Assembly: GCF_030463535.1 (NCBI RefSeq)
Contig: NC_132878.1
Coordinates: 26,803,261 to 26,867,260 of the forward strand
Source of the DNA: Salminus brasiliensis
Taxonomy: Eukaryota > Chordata > Actinopteri > Characiformes > Bryconidae
Length of the DNA: 64,000 nucleotides
Direction: 5' to 3'
Shown: positions 30,369 to 43,400 of the stretch, piece by piece
How positions within the stretch are numbered: the stretch's first letter is position 1
Layout: each line of letters begins with the position of its first letter
Notes under the pieces: model-generated
Seen by the model: the letters and a program-made list of their open reading frames with translations, nothing else
The model's database searches: none
Told to the model about the DNA's origin: nothing
Translations under genes and position numbers: made by a program

Positions 30369-32101
30369 TAGAAAGTGGGTGTGTTTTCAATGCCCCCTAA
30401 TCACTATTCCCTTCATTGACAAATCTAAAGCGATGTCTAAAACCGTGCCCTCTGTGCTATGTAATGCACTATTTTGGGGTTCTCTTTGTAGTGGTGTCGG
30501 AAATGGTGGTATATCCAGTGCACCTTAACAATACCTACTGTTTAAACAATGGACCCTGGTGGACAAGGAATACCCATACTGCACCATGAATTTGTTTTAA
30601 AGGTTTACAGTCTCTGTGGAGAACTCCTGAGCAACCACAGTGCCCCCTGCAGGCCTGTTAAACTTAGGGCAGATTTTTTTTGAAGAAATATACTTTTAAC
30701 TCCATAACTAAAGGCATGTTACTACTAATCATTTACTATGGCCAATCCAGCTGCTCACAGTAGTGCTCTGTATAGTGGACACAAACAATGCTCTATTAAA
30801 AATAGTGCACTATATAAAGACAAGGTCAACCACATTCCCCATGTGTGTTGGACACAGGTGAAATTTGGCCTCCATATTCAACCCATTCGTGCAGTAAACA
30901 CACACATACACACTAGAGAGATCACCAAAGAGAGCAGAGAGGGTTAAAAGCCTTGCTCAAGGGCCCAACAGTGGTAGCTTTACTAACCCACAACCACAAC
31001 ATGACATCAATAGTCCAGTACTCCAACCACTGAGCCATCACTGCCCTATATACCGAATAGGATATTGAAACACTGCACTGTATTGTAAATGTAAGAGAAA
31101 TAGTGCACTATATAGTGAATAGAATATTGAAACACTGCACCATATTGTAAATGTAAGATAAATAGTGCACTATATAGTGAATAGAATATTGAAACACTGC
31201 ACCGTATTGTAAATGTAAGATAAATAGTGCACTATATAGTGAATGGGATATTGAAACACTGCACCGTATTGTAAATGTAAGAGAAATAGTGCACTATACA
31301 GTGAATGGGATATTGAAACACTGCACTGTGTAGTAAATATAACAGAACAGGCCATTGTTCCAGACGTATTATAAAAGTCCACTATACAGTGACTAGGGCA
31401 TATAAATAGTGCACTATTTAGTGAATACTGCATAGTTTTGGACAAAGCGGCTGACTGTCCCTCACCTCCTCATCCCTGTTCTTTAATGCTGCTGCCACTT
31501 CCTTCTCCAGAGTGGCGACCACCTTTTGGTTGCTATGGAGACGCAGACTGACTTCCTGCATGCGGCGGATGCGCGCCCTCTCCTCCAAAGGTGTTGTGAG
31601 CAGCCGCTCCAGTAGGACAGACCTGAGGTCCCGTAGCCTTGCCACCATTTCCTGAACCCCTTTTCGGTCTGCTGTAATTGGCCCTGCCCCTTTAAGCCCT
31701 GCCTTTGAAGTGGGACAAGCCCTCAGCAGCCGTAAAACGTTCAGTAAGGAATTCTGCACTGCTTTAGCAGCTGCTTCCTGTCCTTTTGCTCCAGGGTCCA
31801 GGCTCAGGGTGTGGTATTCCTCCACCAGATGCAGGTGCTCAGTGAGGGAACTGACAGTTTCTGCTCCGGGGCCGGCAGAGAGGCTCTCAGGGTGAGTCAG
31901 TTCAGAAGGCAGCAGAGCCACCAGCTCCATCAAATGGATGCACTCATCCAGCACCCCAACAATGCGCTGTGTTTCCAGAGACACCAGCTTCTTCCTCAAC
32001 AGGTCTACAAACTTCAGTGAGGGGGTTTTTGGGGACACAGGTGTGATGGCCTCTGGTGGTTGTTCGTTACCAGAGGGTGCTTCATCTCTCTCTGATTCCA
32101 T
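28669..32101 (-). CDS. iqcd: IQ domain-containing protein D (dynein regulatory complex subunit 10)
   Basis: IQCD/DRC10 belongs to the nexin-dynein regulatory complex, which links outer doublets in motile cilia and flagella. Four coding exons, in transcript order: 32101-31466, 30129-29896, 29656-29585 and 28956-28669, joining in frame to 409 residues. The ATG at 32101 lies 14 bases into its exon, whose acceptor ends TTTTCTCAG. The N-terminal half is mixed helical ([45 protein letters not shown]), and the middle is coiled coil. Exon 3 reads [14 protein letters not shown], closely matching the family. The last exon ends in an IQ motif, [14 protein letters not shown], then a Lys/Gly-rich tail, as in mammalian IQCD. 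The first coding intron carries a (GA)n run and a 62-bp tandem repeat. The gene is divergent from tpcn1 and convergent with cfap73. Confidence 0.93.
28957..29584. other. Last iqcd intron, no other feature
   Basis: AT-rich intron bounded on the - strand by GTAA and an acceptor ending GAGCAG. No repeat family or extra exon recognised. Confidence 0.6.
29864..29884. repeat. (CA)n microsatellite
   Basis: A short (CA)n run just inside an iqcd intron, beside the donor of the exon at 29896-30129. Confidence 0.9.
30295..30362. repeat. (GA)n microsatellite
   Basis: About 68 bases of GA dinucleotides with a few A interruptions in the first iqcd coding intron. Confidence 0.95.
30836..31047. repeat. Dispersed repeat family C, copy 2
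   Basis: Matches 24238-24472 in order: 'cgtgcagtaaacacac', 'acacatacacactag', 'gctcaagggcccaacagtgg', 'ccactgagccatcactgccc'. Confidence 0.6.
31050..31335. repeat. 62-bp tandem repeat in iqcd intron
   Basis: About four and a half copies of a unit containing 'aatagtgcactatatagtga' and 'atattgaaacactgcac'. Copies are nearly identical, so the expansion is recent. The word 'tgcactatatagtg' inside each unit is itself nearly palindromic. Confidence 0.9.
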
Positions 32102-32299
32102 GGATACGAGTAGTTCTGAGAAAAGCACAAGGAGTGTCAACAATAAAAGAAAAACAAATGCTTTTAACCTCTAATATAATTATAATTATCCTCATTATTA
32201 TGTAGCTACTATGAAAAAGATGTTGAACATATTTAAACATATGGACATTTAATCTTCCTTTAATCACATACAACTACATAAACATTTAACATTTGTCCT

Positions 32300-32772
32300 G
32301 TCTTATTAAACTGCCAAACAAAAAAGGTCAAATGTATTTAATAAGAAATACATTTTCCCCATTCACTGTAATAACCTCAATTAGACCTATAACCATCTAC
32401 CAGTCTCTGACATCGACTACAAGAAATTTCCCACTCCTCCATGCAGAATTCTTTCAGTTTTGGTCTTACATTTTCCTTCAATAAAGAATTCCTAGTGGAG
32501 TCTATGATGGAGGGCTCTCTAGGATCTACTGCAGACATGCAGCCCTAAACCATGACATTCCCACCTCTTAACACGCTTCACGGTTGATGTGGGGTCTTGT
32601 GCTGAAATGTTGTGTCTGCTATGCTGTTGTATGCTATGCTTTACGCCAAACATGGCCTCTGTTACTGTGTCCAAATAATTCCATGTTGGATTCACCTCTC
32701 CAAAGCACATTGTTCTGGATGTCCTGATCTTGGTCTAGATGTTTTCTGGAAAACCTTATTCTTGCTCTAATG

Positions 32773-32805
<33 letters not shown>

Positions 32806-33010
32806 GACAGTTGCACCCTTGCACACCTTCCGTGAAAGAAATGTGCAGTTTCTTTCTAACGATAGATGCATGTACTTCCACTTCAGCTACTGCAAGAGCT
32901 ACCTGTAGATCCTGTGATGTGTAGGATTGTTGGAGACTTGTTTATGCATCTTGCAGTCTGCTCTTGGGCTGAACTTGCTATAGCTAAATGTGGGGGTGTC
33001 CAAACGTCTT
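32300..33010 (-). mobile_element. Decayed Tc1-like transposon in iqcd 5' intron
   Basis: On the - strand one frame reads VLWRGESNMELFGHSNRGHVWRK, written here in overlapping pieces VLWRGESNMELFG and GHSNRGHVWRK, typical of Tc1 transposase. The usual WSDE, holding a catalytic Asp, reads WRGE. Frameshifts and a poly(T) run at about 32787-32805 break the rest. It lies between the non-coding first exon and the first coding exon of iqcd, and is related to 10160-11350. Confidence 0.65.
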
Positions 33011-33328
33011 CACATGAAAACATTAATTTGTTTTGATTTAAAAAAAATGAAGATCAACCGTCCACACATTTAAACATGTTAAAAAGGCAAAGGTTTCCAA
33101 AAAGATGACAGATGACTGTAGTTTGTGTTAGTTGTGAGAATGGGCAAAGGAAACAGGGATCTAGCTACATACACACACCCTTAATTCGGTTCTCATAATC
33201 GTGGCTAGCTAGCACTAGCTAATTGTACAGATCTCCCTGTGTGTATTACGACTAGCTAATTTGGCAGTGAGCTAAAGCCAGGAGAGGAGACAGCTCACAG
33301 GTTGGAAAATGTTTCAGTCGGTACTCAC

Positions 33329-33450
33329 TGCCGCTGAGCTGTCCAAAACTCGTCCCGCTACACACAAAGTCTAGCTAACTACATGTAATAAAACCCAAGT
33401 GAAACCGTGGGAATCCCGGAGAGGGAAGCTGTGTTGGTGTGTTTAGGCTG
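33329..33450 (-). other. Probable non-coding first exon of iqcd
   Basis: On the - strand the sequence AGCGGCA is followed by GTGAGTAC, a near-consensus donor (+ strand 33321-33328). It would splice to the acceptor before the first coding exon. The upstream limit near 33450 is a guess. Confidence 0.45.
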
Positions 33451-33480
33451 GTTGCTATGACAATGGTTGGCATGACAGTT
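33451..33480 (-). promoter_or_regulatory. X-box-like motifs at the iqcd promoter
   Basis: GTTGCTATGACAAT at 33451-33464 differs from the canonical RFX X-box GTTGCCATGGCAAC at three positions. A weaker copy, GTTGGCATGACAG, starts at 33466. They sit just upstream of the probable first exon of a motile-cilium gene. Confidence 0.4.
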
Positions 33481-34485
33481 CATGTTCGCGGCTTCTCCGA
33501 CTTTATACAACTCAATTATAATAAACACTGAATTATTTTCTGCTTTAACTTTTCAGTATTCATGCTCCAAAGTTTGGCCACACCTACTCCAAGAAGTTTC
33601 GTTATTACTGTTAATATTCAATATTCAATGAATCATTGTTGTTTATCTATTTATCTATCTCTTTATTGATATTATTATTATTTTTATTTAATGTATTAGC
33701 AACACATTTTAGAATAACGGTGCAATTATGCTGGGATCTAAATGCTGTTAAACACATAAAAATGACTGCAACTTACAGAAGTGGAAGAGATGTGTCAAAA
33801 TTATTTTCTAATTAAAATATTCGTAATATCTCTCTCTTTTTTTTTTTTTTAATTTTTAAAGCATTTTCTAACCAGCTATGTCCACATTTGTTTGGACTGT
33901 CGTCATTTAAAAAAAGCTGAACGGGGCTTTTATTGTGAAAATATGTCTCTCAAGTTTGGTCGTCAACGGACTACAGTGTCGTAAAAGGCGTATCTGTTAT
34001 TTACGTTTTTGGAAAGTCTGGCGCTTGCAGTTATCAGTTGTTTGAGAGTGAAAATGATCGGGGATTAGTGAATAAAAAACATTTAAAGCTAAAGTGTTTT
34101 AGGTATGTAACCAGACGACGTGCTTTGAGACAGCGAGTGTAAAGCAGCAGTCAGAGCCGTGGCGGGGATTAAATGAGCTTTTCTTCACTCTTATCTGTGG
34201 TTATGCCGGTTTAGCTCGGGCTGATCCGTGTTAAAACAGCTCAGCGAGCTTTTCAACATTGCATATTCCTTCATAAGTGCATAAGTCTTATCTCCGGTTA
34301 AAGAAGCTTGCTGCGCAAAACCAAACCTCCAATGTCCAAACTTCATCCAAGTTGGCTCGACCACTGGGAAACAGCCAGCTGGCCTGTTTAATGCGTGACC
34401 TGTGCTGCAGCCCGGAGCGTTAGACAGACAGGGTGTACTGGGTGTTCATTCGGGGCTGTGCGCTTTACATCGGCCCGTTGTGGGG
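33481..34485. promoter_or_regulatory. Divergent iqcd-tpcn1 promoter region
   Basis: About 1 kb separates the probable iqcd first exon from the tpcn1 start codon. The part from about 33960 to 34485 is richer in CpG than the flanks and probably includes the tpcn1 5'UTR. No TATA box was recognised. Confidence 0.45.
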
Positions 34486-37400
34486 ATGGATGACGACGTG
34501 CCGCTCATTTTAACATGGGACGAGGCCAACAGCGGTCTGCTGGGGGACGAGGCCTCGGAGCGGCCGGAAGAGAGTGAGTATCTGATCATTTTAAAGGTCT
34601 GTTGCACAACACCGACCTGTCCTGAGCTGGTCACACACACTGGCTCTGACAGACCTGATTCAGGGCTTTCCAGCTTTCTCAAAGCAGGGTGTTTTAGTAG
34701 GTTCAGTTGAGCTGCAACTTCTTCTTGATGAAGGTTTGGAGGAATATTAACATGCGTATTAGCAGCTTTCTTCAATAACATAGCTACAGTATTGAAATTG
34801 ATCAGTTAATCAAGGTAGTCATTTTTACATGACAGGATATATTACCAGTAATTTGCATCTCTCTCTCTCTCTCTCTCTCGTTATTTTATGATGATGATGT
34901 ACAGTAGCATGCAAACGTTTTGGCATCCCAGGTCAAATATCAGTTACTGTGAAAAGCAAGTACAGTAGGATGACCTACTTTCCAAAAGGCATAAAGTGAC
35001 TTTGTTATTTCCATCCTTTACAGTTTACAAATAACAACAGTGGAAAAGGACATGGCCAGCACTTTACACCCAGTTTGACAGTTATAACATCCTGCAAAAG
35101 GCTGGTTTTGTGAGTCTTCCTCAGGAAGTCAGTCTTTGTGATCAAAACCTTTTGGAGTCTCTATCAGGAATGTTAATGAATGTTTATGAAGAGACCCCTT
35201 TTTATTTCTTAAATTTGCATCTGGATGACAGTCATTTTATTCCAGGCATGTCATCAAACAAAGCAGATTTAGCTGAATTTGCAGACTATAAATTGCATAA
35301 AGTCGCCCAACAGCAATGTGAGAGACTAGTGGAGAGTCTGCAAAGACACGAAAGCTGTGATTGACAGTCCAGGTTATTTCATCATAGTGATTTTTGAATG
35401 CTTTCAAAGTTCAAATATTAGTACTGTGTTGTTTAAAGTAGAATGATAACTTCTTTGCATTATAATTATTATAATCATTTATTTGCATTATTTGATCAGT
35501 TGTCATTTCTGCAAATAAATGCTTTAAATAGCAATATTTTTATTTGGAATTTGGGGGAATTATTTGGAATTGTCCATGGTTTATGAAAATTAACGCAAAT
35601 GTTAATTTTCCTGAACACATTGCCTATAAAAACATAAAAAAAAACAATAATATAGGTCTTTTCATATGTCTATGTATATGTCACGTGACTTCTGGTACAT
35701 TTTCATCAGCTTACTAGCTACAGTCTACACAGCTAACAATAACCATAAAAACGCAGATGGTCCACATTGTTTTTCTTTGCAAAGATTGCATGGCTAGCTG
35801 ATGAGCACACTGAGGCTAGTGTAGCTGAGGGGAAAACGCTGCTTCTCCTTCTCTTAGATGCTGTGACCGGCCACTTCTGTAATGTAGCTGTAATATACTT
35901 CCGAGTGGTGAGGCGTAGTGGGCGAGGGCACGTGTAAAGCAGTGTTGAAACAGAGCCTGGACTTTACTGTTGTTTAACCGTGGAATCCTGGGAAGACTTT
36001 CTGTGGCTTTAGGACGTAATAACTAGGCATTTTTACTGTGCACACTAACCTTCTCTCATTTCACCCTTTCACTTAGCCGACATTGTCAGTGCAGTTCATT
36101 AAACAGTAATAAACATAAGAGCATTTTGTCCCATTTCTGAATGAGTGTTTGTAAAACCCTGAGGATTAGGATTAGGAATGCAGTTCCCTCAGGGGTTCGG
36201 GTGATGAGTTAAGCAGCACTAGTGTGGAATAGTGAAAATGTCTATTTCAACTTCAGATTTGGTCTTAAAAGTAAACAGTGCCATGTGCAATGTCCTAGAG
36301 AAACACAGAAGAACCTTTTAGTGGATTTAAGGAGATGGGCATTAAAAAAAACCCTCCAAAAATACAACCCTGTCTCTTTAAGGGGAAAGTTTCCTGACAG
36401 TAGGAGTCATGTGTTTGAGTGTCAACCGCAGCAGTCTGTTGGTCTTTGTACAGACGCCCCCACACACACCCACAAACAGCAGCCCACGACTAAACACGCT
36501 GCGTCAGCATAGTGGCTGATGGCACACTGGTTTGTGGCCCCCGTCCACTCCCCACCATCACGCAAACACACGCACACAGTGCTCCCTTGGCTGAAAGGTA
36601 GCTTGCTGTTTATGGGACGCCCCATGATGTTTTTGTCCCTGTTCTGTTGCATTTGAGGGACCGCAAAACCGGACACTTTTTTTTTTGCTTTCTATGTGGG
36701 CATGGTATTTCTGGGACCCTCTGCATTGGAAGTTTCTTGGAAAGACAAGGATTCTTGCTTGCTCTCTCTCTCTTGCTGGTGCGTCCTTGTTGTCTGTTTC
36801 TGGCCTCGCGGACAGTGGGGCTTTATTTGTGTGAGGCGGTGGCTGTTCTATTTATGGAATAAAAGAAAAGAGTTCAGTGTCAGGAGGACTGGGACCACGT
36901 GGTTTCTCTTGCTAGCACCCACGTCTTGTTTATTTGCTTGCCATGACAACGTGTGGATCACAAAGGCAGGACAAGGCTGATTTGGTGATGTGTTTTTGTT
37001 GTTGTTTATCTCATGGTTGTGGACAAACGTGATGGGAGAACCGAGTGCCTTGACTCCAATCAGCTGACTGCAGACCTTTAGTCGCATTGCCAAATTTGGA
37101 GTGACCTTTCCTAGCCTGGACATGGTTATGGTTTGACAGGTTGGACTTAGGTTGGATTGATTTGTGGCTTTCTGTTCCTCAAAGACTTCTCTACTTCACA
37201 GTGAAAGGAACACAAATCTGGGCAGCATTCTTTTCAATGCTTACTCGGGGGCAGGCGGAGGGGGCCGTTACTCCATAAGGCATCCTGTTTTGCTCTCTCC
37301 GAAACCAGGACCCAAACTGCAGTTGAACCTGCTCTTCTTCAGCCGCATTCCCCCTTTTGAAATAAGGCTCAGCAAGGAGTAGTTCTACAGCTGAACGGAT

Positions 37401-40400
37401 CAGCTTTTTTTGTCTTCTTTGCTTTAGCATGTTTGCTGCAGTTTGGATAGCAGAACGGACCAGTGCAGCCAATTTTAAGTGGCACAGGAAAAGAGGAAAT
37501 GACACGGGAAGAAGAAGTTTTTCCTGGCTAGTCCGCGGTTTAGAGAACGTCAGCCTGTAGCACAGTAATGCAGAGAAAGCACATCTTACCAAGGCATTCA
37601 AGAAGGTGGAGGAGCTAGAGAAGTTGGCGTAGATTTGAGCAGAACTGGACGTCCTGTTCTGCTGTCCAGGAAGATTCCAGGTTTCTTCGTAATCAAAACT
37701 TTCCCCACATTATTGCATATTTCTTTGAAAAGGACCAGTAGATGGGACGGAAAGATCTGCCAAGGTTCCTGCAGGGTTCACTGGATTCTTTCCTTCTTTG
37801 GAGGAACGCTGGTTTATTTGATTGAGGTGGAAAGGTGTGGACTGATGCTGTGGAGGGATCTGGGAATTGAGGCGCAGCGCTGTTGGATATTTGGTAATAC
37901 ATTTCCGCTGGCTTTAATGTTTTTGGGATTTTTGGAAGGCTGAGTTTTTTTATTTTTCAGAAGGGGGACTTGCAGCATTCACACTCAAAGATGCCGCCAC
38001 ACAGTTGACGCTTGGTGATTAACTGGTTTTGACCCCCTTACTACTGCCGCCCCGGTGCCATCATCTACAGTGGTTGTCATGGAAACCGGCGGTAACCACG
38101 TTAGTAGGGCTGAGTGGTTGCCCGAATGGCCTTTCCAATCGTCCTCTTTCTACCAACCGTGTGGATGTGCTGGTATGTGGGGTTATATGTATGTGTGTGA
38201 CTCGTCTCAGGTTTTAATAACTTTACTTTCAGTAAATAAATGCACTGAAGTTGTACAGAATATACAGTATTAGTTTCTCATGTACCCTTCCAATCAAAAA
38301 TTGGGAACTAATGTTTTTAATAATATGAAAGATTTAAATATACAACATTTAAAATGACTATATATTTGTAGTGTACTACTTTCCTTCAAAAAAAGTATAA
38401 ACATCTTCAAATTATTAAAAATAGTCTTTAAAAAAAACAAAAAACATTTTTCCACTCTCCACTCTTTTAAAAGGGTCCGCTCTCTATTATTAGACACGTG
38501 TTATAGAACAGACTTGGTCTCCTTTTAGTCTGTTAAAGCTGAATGCATCAAGTGTCTCTGTTTGAAAGAAGGTACAAAGATGTTTGTTTTTCATTTCATA
38601 TTTTATCATCTGTATCACTACACTGAAGCACCCCAAAACTTTGTTATTTATAACAATCACTCTTTTGACAACTAGGTTTTTGTTTTATAGTAAAGTTTTT
38701 TTTAAATGCATATTTTCAATGTCAGGGAAGGGCTACTGCAAAATAGGCTACTGAGATGGTCTCTTGAGTCAGACTATATTTATCAACCTCTGGGAGGTAT
38801 ATCTGTGTGTTTCTGGTTGTTTAATATAGAGATTTGGGAGGGAGTCATTCAACATCTTAATCTTAGTAATTAATGTGATCAAGTCCTCACAACGGTAGAG
38901 ACAGTTTTGTTTTTAAACAAATACTCTTAATTTCAAAAGAAACAGTGTATGATAAGCTGTCCCAATAACTTTGTCCATATAGTGTATATATGCGAGTACT
39001 AGGTTAGGTTTAAGTTTTCTCAGCTGTCTAAAGCAGGTAATCTGCTGCTTGACAAAGTAAGGGAAAGTAAAAGCACTAGGTTTGAGATTAGGTCTGACAG
39101 CGACATTTGGAGTTTCTTGTTTATATTGAGGTGGTGCTCAACATTTTATTGTTTTTATTTTCAAAACCTGCAAACCTTTTTTCCCTTTTCTTGTCTAAAT
39201 AACATGAAACATTCTGTTGTATCAATGCAGTTCTTACACCTGTCGATGTATTATTATTGGGATGTGAAGTTGACATTTTGGAGATTTTTGTTTTGACCGT
39301 TATTGTAGTTTATTTTCTTTTGTTTGTGTTATAAACAGATGGAGTGGGGAACTACGATACTGCGAACAATGTTAACATTCCTGGACCCCCGGACTCTAGA
39401 GCCCAGAATTCTTTGCGGCAGAGCTGGGAAATGAACTACCAGGAAGCCGCCATATATCTCCAGGTAGTATCAGCTCAGTACATTTGAATTATAAGTGGGC
39501 AGTTAATCCTGCATACTTGTATGTGTGTGTAATTTGTGTGTGTGTATATCTGTGTCTTCCTCGCAGGAAGGGGAGAATAATGACAAGTTTTATACCCACC
39601 CCCGGAGTCCGCGGGCACTGAGCGCATACCTGTTTGCCCATAATCACCTGTTCTACCTGATGGAACTGCTGACTGGAGTGCTGCTCATGCTCCTCTCGCT
39701 CTCTGAAGCTCCTGCAGTGCCCTCCCTCAGACTGGATGTCTATGTATGTACCTGTGTGTGAATGAGTGTGTTTTTTTACGGGGCAGTTTTCCATACTTTG
39801 AGTACTTTTTCTGGAAACGTATACTTTTATAATAAACTTCATCTAGTATTTTACAGGATAATTTTTGTACCCGATACTTAAAGCACCTTTGCAGGAGTGT
39901 GTTTTTAAATGTATGCATATATGTCTGTGTGTTTGTGTGTGACTGCTCTAGGTTCACGCCACTCTGGAGTTGTTGGCACTGGTAATGGTGGCCTTTGAGC
40001 TGTGTATGAAACTACGATGGCTCGGATTTCACACATTCATTCGACACAAGAGAACCATGGTGAAGGTGTGTGCTGTGTGTGTGTATATATATATATATAT
40101 AGTGATCAATATTTTTTTTTATAGTTAATCCCTTGTTAATTGTTTGAAGTTGACTCTAAAGAAATCCATGCATATGAATCCAAGTACTACTAATATTGTG
40201 TTTGCATGTGTGTGCCAGACGTGTGTGTTGTTTATCCAGTTCATCGAGGCAATTGTGGTCCTGGTGCGGCAGACCTCTCACCTGCGTGTGACTCGGGCTT
40301 TAAGACCAATTTTCCTTGTAGACTGTCGCTACTGTGGCGCTGTGCGCAGGTACACTACTGACGGCGTGTTGGTTAGATGCATATATACATACATATATAT

Positions 40401-43400
40401 TATAATGTAGAATTGTGAGCAGTATTTTTAGAACTTTAGCTGTGTTTTTATGTACAGAAGCTATTATTGGTTGAGTTTCGGAAAGCTGCTTTTTTACTTT
40501 AATAACATGAGTATCTAAATGTGATTTATTATATTATTTATATATTATTTATTATTTATTATACATTTATTTGTAATTATTTAATGTTAGTATTGGTTTG
40601 CTCATCACTTGTTCATTTTTTTTTCTTTAAATTAGAAACTTGCGTCAGATCTTCCAGTCACTCCCTCCTTTCATAGATATCCTTCTTCTGCTGCTTTTCT
40701 TCATGGTCATCTTTGCCATTCTTGGCTTTTGTCTGTTTTCAACCAATCCAGTTGACCATGTGAGTCACATATGTGTACACACACACACAAAAATACACAG
40801 TATTTACAACATTTTAGGTTTGATACATTTTTAATATTCAATATTTGTTTGTTTAAAATGTCTTGGTTCTAATATGAACAGGTATTTGCCCCCCTTTTCC
40901 TCTTTTTATGTACGTTGCTATAGTCTTGTATCTCCAAAAATAGCAGCTTAATGGGAAAAGCAAGAAATCTTTCAATCTTTCACCTTCAATGGAAGTAAAT
41001 TTTGGACCGTTTTTATTTGTCCCACAGTGTTAAGCACTGCTGGTATTTTCAGATTGTGTGGAAAACATTGAAAAAATGTCAATGTTTTCCACACAATCTG
41101 AAAATGCCAACAGGTCTTAACACTGTACTTACAAGGTTTTCTAGGCTAACTGATTTCAGATCCTCATAGAAAAAGTAGTCGAACCAGAAAACTATGGCAA
41201 ATCATGGATCACAGCACGTTATAATTCTATATTCAGACTAGAATCCCCTGTGCCCTAAAAATTGTGAACTTTAAAAAAAAACAAAACAAAAAAAGCCTGG
41301 TTGTTCTTTCACGGGCATGTCCATAACAAAAGCCCCACCCACCCCCTTCCACTTTACTGTGATAGTCCAGATGCCTAGTTTTGATTGTTGACTGCAGGGT
41401 GACAAAGAGGTCGATGAGTTATACATTTTTACATTTAAATACACTGTTTGTGTTCTGTACAATCCTGAAATCATTACAGCCTTTTATACACAGTCTTTTT
41501 TTTTCCTACAGTATTTTAACACGCTTGAAAACAGCATTGTGAGTTTGTTTGTGTTGCTGACCACTGCAAAGTAAGTCCACTGTTTATCTTTTCTGTAGTA
41601 GAATTCTGTTTACTTTTCTAAACGTTTTCTTTAAATGATTTGACTAGAAATGATTAGTGGAACCCTTTTTTTGTGCTGTATGAAACCGTTTTTAAAATGG
41701 CTATTTTGAGATTGCCTTTATCAAAGAACTCCCCTTAAAAAGGTATATTTGTACTATAGCTGTATTTCTTTGCTCGTTGTTAATCACTGTCTGCTTGCTT
41801 TACTGACAGTTTCCCCGACGTGATGATGCCGGCATACTCGCGGAATCGCTGGTCGTGTGTTTTCTTCATCGTTTATCTCTCCATCGAACTCTACTTTATC
41901 ATGAACCTGGTTTGTTTTATTCTATAAAGCTATTCTTTATACTGTATTTAAACCTTTGTATTACTGCAGTCTAGAAAAAATGAAAGGAATTCGTTCTAAG
42001 CTATTTTGGAGCATTGTTATTGGTCCACACTATGTAAAGCGCAGGCTGTGTTTAAAATGTAAGGTAAAAAATCGTATGACAAAATGGAGATTCACAATAC
42101 AGTACTTTTATTTACTAAGCTTTATTTTCCCACCAGTTTAGCTGTTGCTTTTCTGCTTTATATTTGTTTTGGTTAAGGTTGTGTTTATTCTTGTGTCCAG
42201 CTTCTGGCTGTGGTCTTTGACACCTTTAATGGAGTGGAGAGGGTGAAGTTCAAATCCCTTCTTCTGCACAAACGCTCTGCTATTGAACACGCCTTTCAGC
42301 TTCTGGTTAGCCGACAGGTACTCTCAGAAAGGAGTGGCTATGTGTTTCATAGTCAAGTTCATTAGTTATGTAAGCATGGGTTTGAGTTTTTGTTTTATGT
42401 TTGTGTTTTAGAGGCCGGATGGAGTCTCGCTGAAGCAGTTTGATGGTTTGCTACGTTTCTATCGACCACGAATGAGTGCCCGTGATCGGTTTCTCACCTT
42501 TAAAGCTCTTAACCAATCAGAAACCACCATTCTCAGGTGTGCACACAAATACACACTTATATTCTGCTATGCAAAAGTCCCAAGCATCTACAAATATACG
42601 TAGAGTTTTCCAGTAAACACACTCACTGACCACTGACTTTATGTTTATTAGGGTTTATTCTAATGTTATATAGAGTTTTACACTAAACACACTCACTGAC
42701 CACTGACTTTATGTTTATTAGGGTTTATTCTAATGTTATATAGAGTTCTACACTAAACACACTCCCTGACCACTGACTTTATGTTTATTAGAGTTTATTC
42801 TAATGTTATATAGAGTTTTACACTAAACACACTCACTGACCATTGACTTTGTTTATTAGGGTTTATTCTAATGTTATATAGAGTTTTACAGTAAACACAC
42901 TCACTGACCACTGACTTTATGTTTATTAGGGTTTATTCTGATGTTATATAGAGTTTTACACTAAACACACTCCCTGACCACATTTTGTTTATTTGGGTTT
43001 ATTCTAATGTTCTAGTGTTTTATTTAATTTCTCATTTACTTGTTTGTCCATTGGATTTCAGCTTACAAGACTTCTATAAGATCTATGAGGTGATGGGCCT
43101 AAAATGGAAGGTAATTCTATAACTTTTTCATGTGTTGCACAAAGCAGCTTTTTTTTCTTAGATCCTCTTTGTAGTTTAGTCCTTTTACATTTTAATCACA
43201 GTGCAGAACTGTCTCCAACTAAACATACAGTGACTTCATTACACATTTTAATTACAATTGAAAGAAAGAAATGAACACAGGGAAGAGTAAGTTGCTATTA
43301 AGAAGTTGGATCTGATGCTGTGTCATATATTGTCTGACAGCTATGAACATGAACACCTTTATCTCGTTTTACACATGTTTTACACCTACATGTGTAGAGA

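Noticed and set aside
35110-35364. 84-codon frame in tpcn1 intron 1
   Set aside because: No recognised family, begins beside a transposon fragment and has no good splice sites around it.
37191-37601. 136-codon - strand frame in tpcn1 intron 1
   Set aside because: No domain, biased composition and no promoter or splice support; it overlaps the GC-richer block better explained as untranslated sequence.
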